Of a stretch of DNA of 21,061 nucleotides, positions 15,319-21,061 are shown in pieces. Under the pieces are notes generated by a model. It had not been told where the DNA came from and ran no database searches. It saw only the letters and a list, made by a program, of their open reading frames with translations. Made by a program: the position numbers and the translations under genes. The first letter of the stretch is position 1, and the number at the start of each line of letters is the position of its first letter. The DNA comes from B25-G16 sp964549945. GTDB lineage: Bacteria; Desulfobacterota; DSM-4660; Desulfatiglandales; B25-G16. The DNA lies in contig CAZJXD010000091.1 of NCBI GenBank assembly GCA_964549945.1, positions 1-21,061 of the forward strand. Reading direction: 5' to 3'.

Positions 15319-15669
15319 ATGGCAACGATAGGCGATGTTGTATTGGTGTACCACAGGGATAGGGCGAGCTTTTTTGCCAGGATTGACTCGATTGAGCCGG
15401 ATATAAAGAAGGGTTGGCATAAAGTGCAGCTGCTGATCCTGACGCTGCCCATAAGAGCTGTCACGTGGATATTGAGGGAGAGCTACCTTAACGGCATACC
15501 ATTCACGATGGAGGGGAATCCAGTGAGGATCGAGGCCGTGAAACCACTTCCCATTGAGCCCTTTTCCGATGATACCGGTGAGGAGCATTCCGATAAGAGC
15601 CCGTCTAGAAGTGGGAGAAAGGTGATTCCCTTTAAAAGAACCAAAAGGGATTCTTCCAAAGATACTTGA
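15319..15669 (+). CDS. Small protein of unknown function
   Basis: 116 aa from ATG 15319, chosen because AAGGGAGG (15308-15315) lies just upstream; the frame stays open to 15247 without a comparable site. The first 75 residues look folded: a beta strand pair (IGDVVLVYHRDRASFFARID), a central amphipathic part (KVQLLILTLPIRAVTWIL) and EGNPVRIEAV. The last 35 residues are polar and end in a basic tail (KRTKRDSSKDT), probably disordered. It has the feel of a conserved deltaproteobacterial hypothetical, but I do not recognise a named family. It lies upstream of the BFN gene with a 147-base gap. Confidence 0.65.
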   Translation: MATIGDVVLVYHRDRASFFARIDSIEPDIKKGWHKVQLLILTLPIRAVTWILRESYLNGIPFTMEGNPVRIEAVKPLPIEPFSDDTGEEHSDKSPSRSGRKVIPFKRTKRDSSKDT

Positions 15670-15740
15670 ACCAAACATGCGAGCCATGGTACACTGAAAA
15701 TCCAATGGCCCGGAATATCTTCTCTGGATTTAAAGATCTA

Positions 15741-15770
15741 TTGACAAACGAGATTTCTTTGAACTAAAGA
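15741..15770 (+). promoter_or_regulatory. Possible promoter of the BFN gene
   Basis: A perfect TTGACA (15741-15746) is followed after 18 bases by TAAAGA, a poor -10 match. A better TATATT at 15774 is too far away for this -35. The gap before the BFN gene is otherwise empty and AT-rich. Confidence 0.3.
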
Positions 15771-15816
15771 AAATATATTGAGGTCCTGATTGTAATACTG
15801 TGAGGGAGGAGACTTT

Positions 15817-16320
15817 ATGCTAAAGGCAATGACAATAGCTTCGGTAAATATGGATCAGGTAACTAATAGCCCGATAATTATCCTTAAAGAGATTGAGGGA
15901 GACCAAACATTACCTATATGGATCGGATTGCTCGAAGCAACAGCAATTGCCAGCGAGATAGAGGGCGTGAAATTTTCCAGGCCCATGACACATGACCTTC
16001 TAAAAAATATCATGGATAAAATTGATATCAAGATCAAGAAGATAGAGATCTGTGACCTGAGGGATAATACCTACTATGCTCTTATTCACTTCACCAATAG
16101 GGGCAAAACCCTATCGATTGATTCACGGCCAAGTGATGCCATAGCTCTCGCCCTTAGAACACAGGCACCAATCTTCGTTTCGGATGAGGTATTACGGAAA
16201 TCAAAGCAGGTTGAGGCTGCCAGGGAAGGTGTAGCCACTGACAGGAGCGAGCAGGGGAAAAAGTGGCAGGATATCCTCGAGAAGTTAAATCCAGAGGATT
16301 TCGGCAAGTATAAGATGTAG
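15817..16320 (+). CDS. BFN (bifunctional nuclease, DUF151) domain protein
   Basis: 167 aa with a strong ribosome binding site (GGGAGGAG, 15804-15811) before ATG 15817. Residues 1 to about 130 form the DUF151/BFN domain: an N-terminal strand (MLKAMTIASV), the family core SPIIILKEIEGDQTLPIWIG, then EATAIASEIEG, TMKHDL-like RPMTHDLLKNIM, and the C-terminal SRPSDAIALALRTQAPIFVSDEVL. The plant member of the family gave the bifunctional nuclease name; bacterial members are little studied. The remaining 35 residues form a charged helical tail without a UVR motif. The PHP phosphoesterase gene follows after 64 bases. Confidence 0.92.
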   Translation: MLKAMTIASVNMDQVTNSPIIILKEIEGDQTLPIWIGLLEATAIASEIEGVKFSRPMTHDLLKNIMDKIDIKIKKIEICDLRDNTYYALIHFTNRGKTLSIDSRPSDAIALALRTQAPIFVSDEVLRKSKQVEAAREGVATDRSEQGKKWQDILEKLNPEDFGKYKM

Positions 16321-16384
16321 CCACGCTCCGCACACCGTAAGGTTTGCACCGCCAACCGCAATAATCCCTTAAAACAGTTACTCC

Positions 16385-17032
16385 ATGATAGATCTCCATA
16401 TTCATTCTCTATTCAGTGATGGCGAACTGATCCCCGCGGAGATTGTGAGGCGGCTTGAGGATATGGGGTATTCTTGTGTTGCTATCACTGATCATGTTGA
16501 CTCATCAAATCTCGATTTTGTGGTTCCCAGGTTGGTGGCGGTGGCAGGGGATCTAAATAAAGGCCGGGCCGTAAAGGTTATCCCAGGGGCCGAGATCACC
16601 CACGTGCCGCCGAACCTCATTGGCTCAATGGTCACAAAGGCAAGGGAGCTGGGAGCACGAATAGTGCTCGTTCACGGAGAGACTATTGTCGAGCCAGTGG
16701 CCAAAGGGACGAACAGGGAAGCGATTATCTCCGGCGTTGATATCTTAGCCCATCCCGGATTGATAACCTCTGAGGACTGCGGGCTGGCTGCCGAGAGAGG
16801 GGTGTATCTTGAGATTTCCGCCCGCCACGGCCATAGCCTTGCCAATGGCCACGTTGCCGGCTTGGCACGAGATTGTGGGGCAAAGCTCGTGTTAAACTCA
16901 GATGCCCACTCCCCCCATGACTTCATGACCCGCCAATTCGCGAAGATGGTAGCGCATGGGACTGGCCTGGGAGGAAATGCCTTTGAAGAGATGTTAGGCA
17001 ATTCCCGGGACCTCATAAAGAAGGTTCTATGA
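16385..17032 (+). CDS. PHP-domain phosphoesterase, histidinol-phosphatase-like
   Basis: 215 aa. The metal-binding pattern of the PHP superfamily is complete: DLHIHS (His5, His7), AITDH (Asp36, His37), GAEITH (Glu70, His73), LVHGE (His97), LAHPG (His123) and NSDAHSPHD (Asp173, His175). The length fits the short trinuclear-metal PHP phosphoesterases often annotated as histidinol phosphate phosphatase domain proteins. No histidine biosynthesis gene is nearby, so the true substrate could be another small phosphate ester or nucleotide. The ribosome binding site is weak. It sits between the BFN gene (64 bases) and the transglutaminase-like gene (60 bases) on the same strand, so shared transcription is plausible. 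Confidence 0.88.
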   Translation: MIDLHIHSLFSDGELIPAEIVRRLEDMGYSCVAITDHVDSSNLDFVVPRLVAVAGDLNKGRAVKVIPGAEITHVPPNLIGSMVTKARELGARIVLVHGETIVEPVAKGTNREAIISGVDILAHPGLITSEDCGLAAERGVYLEISARHGHSLANGHVAGLARDCGAKLVLNSDAHSPHDFMTRQFAKMVAHGTGLGGNAFEEMLGNSRDLIKKVL

Positions 17033-17092
17033 GCTAGCAATACCGCCTCGTGCCTGCTAAGCACTTGGGCTCTAAAACCGATAGACAGAAAA

Positions 17093-18568
17093 ATGAAGAA
17101 ATCCTTGATCTATAAGATCGTCGGAATTGTCATTGTCGTTCTTTGGATTTTAGTGATCGCCGAGCTGGCGAGGAGAACGCATTTCGCATCAAAGGAGGTG
17201 GAGTTCACCCACGATGAGACGGGGATCACAGGAGGGGATTCGGAGCAGTGGATGGACATCCTGTTAAAGGGCCGCAAGGCGGGCTACGCGGTCACGAAGG
17301 TTAAGAGGCTTAGCGGACAATTTGAGGTAAACGAAAGGATATTTCTCATCCTTAATTTGATGGGCTCAACGAGGAAGATCCTCAGCACCACGAGGGCACA
17401 GGTAGATGAGGGATTTCGTGTAACCAGCTTTACCTTTTCTCTGTCATCCGAACTTATTGATTTCAGGGTATCCGGCCGGATAGAGGGAAATGACCTCTTT
17501 GTCTCGATGGGCCAGGAGGGGAAGGGGGACGTCAAACGAATCAGGTTGCCGGCGAAGCCAATGATCAATGCAGGGGTGAGCCAATACTTTCGATCCCGGC
17601 AGCTGAAGGTGGGAGCCACATTCTCCTTTCCTCTCCTCGATCCAGTCAGCATGACAACGAATCAAGCGATCATCAAGGTGGTGGGTAAAGAGGAAATAAC
17701 GCTCAACGGCCAGACATATAATGCATTTCGCCTTGAAATGAGGTTTTTGGGAAAGCCCCTGATTTTCTGGCTCGATGAGCAGGGTAATTCCCTCAAGGAG
17801 GAAGGCTTCATGGGATTTACCCTTGTGAGGACCACGCCCTCCAGGGCCCTCGCCGGCCTGGACAGCTCAATGAGGGTGGATTTTTATGATGTCTCCGCCA
17901 TCAAGGTGGCCAGGGAATTGGAAAACCCACGGGAGGCGTCGTATCTCACCGTGCGCTTCGATCAATTACCATCTTCCATACCTATTGATGGCGCAAGGCA
18001 GATCGCAAAGGGTGGGATTTTAAAGGTTGTAAAGGAGAGGCCCCCTTTTGCGGCTTCCTATCATATTCCCTATAGGGGCGGGGATGAAGAGGTGATGCCC
18101 TATTTAAGGCCAGAGGCCTTGCTGCAATCAGGAGATGAGGAGATAATCTCGGCTGCCAAGGAGATTGTGGGGCGAACCACCAAGCCCCACGAGGCCGCGA
18201 AGATGCTTATGGAATGGGTGTACAAGAACATAGAGAAAACGCCGCTCGTATCCATTCCGGATGCGAAGCAGATCTTACGGCATAGGAAGGGAGACTGTAA
18301 TGAACATGCAACGCTTCTCACGGCGTTATTAAGGGCCGTTGGGATTCCTGCGAGAATGGCTACGGGCCTGGTTTACAACGATGGTAAATTTTATTACCAT
18401 GCGTGGAATGAGGTCTATCTCGACAGGTGGATTTCCATGGATGCAACCCTTAACCAGATGCCCGCTGACGCCACCCACATCAAGCTCATTGATGGTGGAA
18501 TAGAGAAGCAGATACAGATCGTAGGGATGATTGGAAATCTTTCCTTAACCATTTTGGAATATCGATGA
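17093..18568 (+). CDS. Membrane-anchored transglutaminase-like protein
   Basis: 491 aa. One N-terminal signal-anchor helix (about 8-26) places the rest outside the inner membrane. Residues 35-340 form a large, strand-rich region I cannot assign. A transglutaminase-like cysteine protease fold lies at about 345-455 with the full triad: Cys402 in RKGDCNEHATLL, His436 in YYHAWNEVYL and Asp450 in SMDATLNQ. It should act on peptides or proteins by hydrolysis or acyl transfer; the substrate is unknown. Its stop overlaps the ABC ATPase start (ATGA, 18565-18568), so the two are translationally coupled. This suggests it serves the ABC system, for example by processing an exported product or modifying the envelope. 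That role is inference. Confidence 0.88.
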   Translation: MKKSLIYKIVGIVIVVLWILVIAELARRTHFASKEVEFTHDETGITGGDSEQWMDILLKGRKAGYAVTKVKRLSGQFEVNERIFLILNLMGSTRKILSTTRAQVDEGFRVTSFTFSLSSELIDFRVSGRIEGNDLFVSMGQEGKGDVKRIRLPAKPMINAGVSQYFRSRQLKVGATFSFPLLDPVSMTTNQAIIKVVGKEEITLNGQTYNAFRLEMRFLGKPLIFWLDEQGNSLKEEGFMGFTLVRTTPSRALAGLDSSMRVDFYDVSAIKVARELENPREASYLTVRFDQLPSSIPIDGARQIAKGGILKVVKERPPFAASYHIPYRGGDEEVMPYLRPEALLQSGDEEIISAAKEIVGRTTKPHEAAKMLMEWVYKNIEKTPLVSIPDAKQILRHRKGDCNEHATLLTALLRAVGIPARMATGLVYNDGKFYYHAWNEVYLDRWISMDATLNQMPADATHIKLIDGGIEKQIQIVGMIGNLSLTILEYR

Positions 18569-19296
18569 TCCAATTGGAGAACCTTACCAAGATCTACAGC
18601 GGAAGAAAGGCCGTGGATGACCTGAGCCTCCAGATCTCTCAGGGAACGATTTTTGGTTTCCTAGGACCCAACGGCGCGGGAAAGACGACGACCATAAAGA
18701 TGATGGCAGGTGTCTTGAAGCCCACCAAGGGGCGAATCCTGATCAATGGCCTGGATATCGCCAAGGAACCATCCAGGGCAAAGATGATGATCGGCTTTAT
18801 CCCCGATCGCCCCTTTCTCTATGAGAAGCTCAGCGGCAAGGAGTTTCTCAGGTTCAAAGCAGGCCTGTATGGAATAACAGGGGATGCCTTATATGAGAGG
18901 ATTGATGGTCTGCTCAGCCTCTTTGAGTTAACGGAGTGGGCCGATGAGCTTGTTGAGGCCTATTCACATGGAATGAAACAGAGGCTCGTGATCGCCTCTG
19001 CCATGATCCACGAGCCTAAGGTGATCGTCGTAGATGAACCGATGGTTGGGCTGGACCCAAAGGGGGCGAAACTCGTGAAGGATATATTCAGGGACTGGGC
19101 AAGGGGTGGGGCCACGGTATTCATCTCCACCCACACCTTGACACTGGCCCAGGAGGTGTGTGGGGAAGTAGCGATCGTCGATAGGGGTCGTATTGTGGCC
19201 TCAGGCACATCGGAGGAGCTTGGACGAAAGACCGGGGTCGAGGGTGATCTTGAGCGGATTTTCCTGAAGATAACCGCGGGAGAGGAACGAACATGA
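18565..19296 (+). CDS. ABC transporter ATP-binding protein (ABC-2 exporter type)
   Basis: 243 aa, one complete nucleotide-binding domain: Walker A GPNGAGKTT (34-42), a signature YSHGMKQR (133-140) with His in place of the first Gly of the usual S-G-G, Walker B VIVVDEP (153-159), and the switch His in ISTHTL. The sequence is of the CcmA/NatA exporter group, which works with ABC-2 membrane partners. Both ends overlap neighbours by four bases (ATGA), so it is coupled to the transglutaminase-like protein upstream and the permease downstream. The D-loop and length are normal. The transported substrate cannot be predicted. Confidence 0.94.
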   Translation: MIQLENLTKIYSGRKAVDDLSLQISQGTIFGFLGPNGAGKTTTIKMMAGVLKPTKGRILINGLDIAKEPSRAKMMIGFIPDRPFLYEKLSGKEFLRFKAGLYGITGDALYERIDGLLSLFELTEWADELVEAYSHGMKQRLVIASAMIHEPKVIVVDEPMVGLDPKGAKLVKDIFRDWARGGATVFISTHTLTLAQEVCGEVAIVDRGRIVASGTSEELGRKTGVEGDLERIFLKITAGEERT

Positions 19297-20990
19297 GGAT
19301 GTTTGCGCTTCTCATTTCGCCGGGGCTCATGGGTTTCCGAAATAGCCTTAGGAGAGCACAGGGTAAAACGAGGATAAAGGTCTTCGCGCTCACAGCAGGA
19401 GGGGTGCTATTCTGGCTTACCCTCTTTTTCTTCGTCTACAGGATACTCATCTATTTTTCCTCACAGGAGATCATCGGCGATATTCTCGCACGACATCTCC
19501 TGTCCATGGTCCTTTTAATCTTCTTTTCCATGTTAATCTTCAGCCATATCATAACCTCCCTCTCGAACCTCTACCTATCTCAGGATTTGGAACTGTGTCA
19601 TGCTTCTCCGGCGACACTCCCGGAGTTATTTCTGAGCCGTGCCTTTTACACGGTACTCGATAGCTCATGGATGCCGTTGGTATTTGGCCTCCCCGTAGTA
19701 ATGGCATATGGCCTCGTGTACCGTGCCGGATTGGATTATTATCTGAGCCTGATCTACGCGGCTTTCCCCTTGATTCTTATCGCCGCCGGCCTGGGCATCA
19801 TGGTGATCATGGTATTGGTGAGGTTCTTCCCCGCCCAGAGGGCAAGGGATATTACCATGTTTCTCACCATTATCCTGATCGTCATACTCTATCTGCTTTT
19901 TCGGTTCCTGAGGCCTGAGAGGTTGGTCAACCCCGACACGTTCATGAGCGTTGCCCAGTACCTAGGGGCATTAAAGGCACCTGATTCACCGTATCTACCG
20001 AGCCGCTGGGCAGCGGAACTCCTATGGGCAAAGTTGACTGGCTCCCCGATGTCTCAGATGTTCAACAATCTCCTGCTCTGGACTACGGCTGCTGCTATGG
20101 TGGTAATCGATATCTGGATGGCAGGGCTTATCTATTTCAGCGGTTTCTCAAAGGCCCAAGAGGCAAAGAGGAGAAGCCGTGCAGGCAGAAAGATCCTCGA
20201 GAAAATGGTCTCGGCAATCACAAGACCGTTGGGCTCTGACACCACCTCTTTGATAGCCAAGGATGTGAGGGTTTTTTTCCGGGATAACAGCCAGTGGTCC
20301 CAGCTTCTCCTCTTAGGCGCGTTGGTGGTGGTGTACCTCTATAACTTCAGCGTGCTGCCTTTGGAGAGAAGCCCAATTAAATCCATCTATCTTCAGAATG
20401 CCCTATCTTTCTTGAATATCGGGTTGGCCGGGTTTGTTATCTCAGCGCTCTCTGCCCGATTTATCTTTCCAGCAGTGAGCCTCGAGGGCAATGCGTTCTG
20501 GATTATCCTCTCCTCCCCCATTACTGCCAAGCGTTTCCTGGGCTCCAAATACGTCGCCTACCTCATCCCCATGCTTATCCTGGCCGAACTGCTCATCATC
20601 TTTACCAACTACCTCTTGAAGGTGACTGCCTTTATGATGGTGCTATCCTCGGTGACCATTTTCTTCCTGGTTTTCGGGATTGTGTCACTGGGTATTGGAT
20701 TCGGCGCGATTTACCCCAACTTCAAACATGAAAATATCGCCAAGGTTGCCACGGGCTTCGGGGGGCTGATGTATATGATAACCAGTTCGGTGTTCATTGC
20801 CTTGGTCGTTGTGTTGGAGGCAGGTCCCGTCTATACTATACTATCCGCCCACTTCAAAGGGGAGGCAATCACCCATCTTCAGTGGTTCTGGATAGTGAGC
20901 TCTTTTATCCTGGCTCTCATTCTCATTATCATCGCGGTTCAGCGGCCTCTGGCCGCCGGGCTGAAGGCCCTGGATAATTATGAAGGCTAG
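19293..20990 (+). CDS. Large ABC-2-type permease
   Basis: 565 aa with about 10-12 hydrophobic segments, longer than the usual 250-400 residues of ABC-2 permeases. It fits the putative ABC-exporter family in which one chain carries two related halves; the conserved-looking YPNFKHENIAKVATGFGGL element lies in the C-terminal half. A cytoplasmic charged loop (AQEAKRRSRAGRKILEKM) and IAKDVRVFFRDNSQW divide the halves. A single such chain, or a homodimer, would pair with the ATPase encoded just upstream. The start overlaps the ATPase stop (ATGA 19293-19296). The gene closes the cluster. Confidence 0.85.
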   Translation: MRMFALLISPGLMGFRNSLRRAQGKTRIKVFALTAGGVLFWLTLFFFVYRILIYFSSQEIIGDILARHLLSMVLLIFFSMLIFSHIITSLSNLYLSQDLELCHASPATLPELFLSRAFYTVLDSSWMPLVFGLPVVMAYGLVYRAGLDYYLSLIYAAFPLILIAAGLGIMVIMVLVRFFPAQRARDITMFLTIILIVILYLLFRFLRPERLVNPDTFMSVAQYLGALKAPDSPYLPSRWAAELLWAKLTGSPMSQMFNNLLLWTTAAAMVVIDIWMAGLIYFSGFSKAQEAKRRSRAGRKILEKMVSAITRPLGSDTTSLIAKDVRVFFRDNSQWSQLLLLGALVVVYLYNFSVLPLERSPIKSIYLQNALSFLNIGLAGFVISALSARFIFPAVSLEGNAFWIILSSPITAKRFLGSKYVAYLIPMLILAELLIIFTNYLLKVTAFMMVLSSVTIFFLVFGIVSLGIGFGAIYPNFKHENIAKVATGFGGLMYMITSSVFIALVVVLEAGPVYTILSAHFKGEAITHLQWFWIVSSFILALILIIIAVQRPLAAGLKALDNYEG

Positions 20991-21036
20991 TTAACATAAA
21001 AGATATTAACCGCAGACCCACGCAGACATCTTTTTT

Positions 21037-21061
21037 CTGTTGGGCCGACTTGGCCCAACAG
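21037..21061. repeat. Perfect 10-bp hairpin at the window edge
   Basis: CTGTTGGGCC (21037-21046) and GGCCCAACAG (21052-21061) pair completely around a GACTT loop. A T6 run lies before it, not after, so a plus-strand terminator can be judged only from sequence beyond the window. Just upstream, CCGCAGACCCACGCAGAC (21011-21028) is a short direct repeat of the kind scattered between genes in many bacteria. Confidence 0.7.

Noticed and set aside
15187..15705. 172-codon minus-strand open frame opposite the small gene at 15319
   Set aside because: It has no ribosome binding site or domain, and the plus-strand frame has a good start and a plausible fold.

Overview
The window looks like chromosomal DNA from a Deltaproteobacterium in the old sense (Desulfobacterota, perhaps near Syntrophales/Syntrophobacterales). 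I infer this from the gene types (GspG-like pseudopilin, HD-GYP sensor, small HAMP protein with an HR-V-AGP motif, BFN-domain protein, COG2509 oxidoreductase), the frequent AGG and ATA codons, and the intergenic TGAACxCT and ATTCCGG palindromic repeats. I cannot name a species. No rRNA, tRNA, CRISPR array, transposase or phage gene was seen.

Layout. Positions 1-426 hold no convincing gene but contain a strong nested palindrome (170-265). A major facilitator transporter (427-1605, +) converges on a membrane adenylate/guanylate cyclase with a C-terminal PilZ domain (1631-2950, -). A 385-base divergent region with a possible sigma-54 promoter and a foldable leader separates the cyclase from a GspG-like pseudopilin (3336-3857, +). 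A membrane sensor with HAMP, GAF and HD-GYP domains follows 14 bases later (3872-5968). After a palindromic repeat come a small lipoprotein (6146-6568) and a two-helix HAMP protein (6666-7289). Together 1631-7289 reads as a surface/signalling cluster. One protein probably degrades c-di-GMP (HD-GYP), one probably binds it (PilZ) while making another cyclic nucleotide, and a pilus-type subunit is a plausible output.

The minus-strand block holds a HAD hydrolase (7378-8049), a double-length UvrA (8303-13579, 1758 aa) and an FAD-dependent dehydrogenase (13652-15007). The UvrA is two complete UvrA units in one polypeptide with four ABC ATPase cores. The second unit lacks the insertion domain but keeps the UvrB-binding region. 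A promoter-like sequence sits so close to its ATG that a leaderless mRNA is possible. TGAAC-rich inverted repeats lie on each side of the uvrA-dehydrogenase pair.

The right-hand plus-strand block carries a small conserved-looking protein of unknown function (15319-15669), a BFN (bifunctional nuclease, DUF151) protein, a PHP-domain phosphoesterase, and a translationally coupled set: membrane-anchored transglutaminase-like protein, ABC ATPase and large ABC-2-type permease (17093-20990). The ATGA overlaps suggest the last three act together at the cell envelope; their substrate is unknown. The window ends in a 10-bp perfect hairpin.
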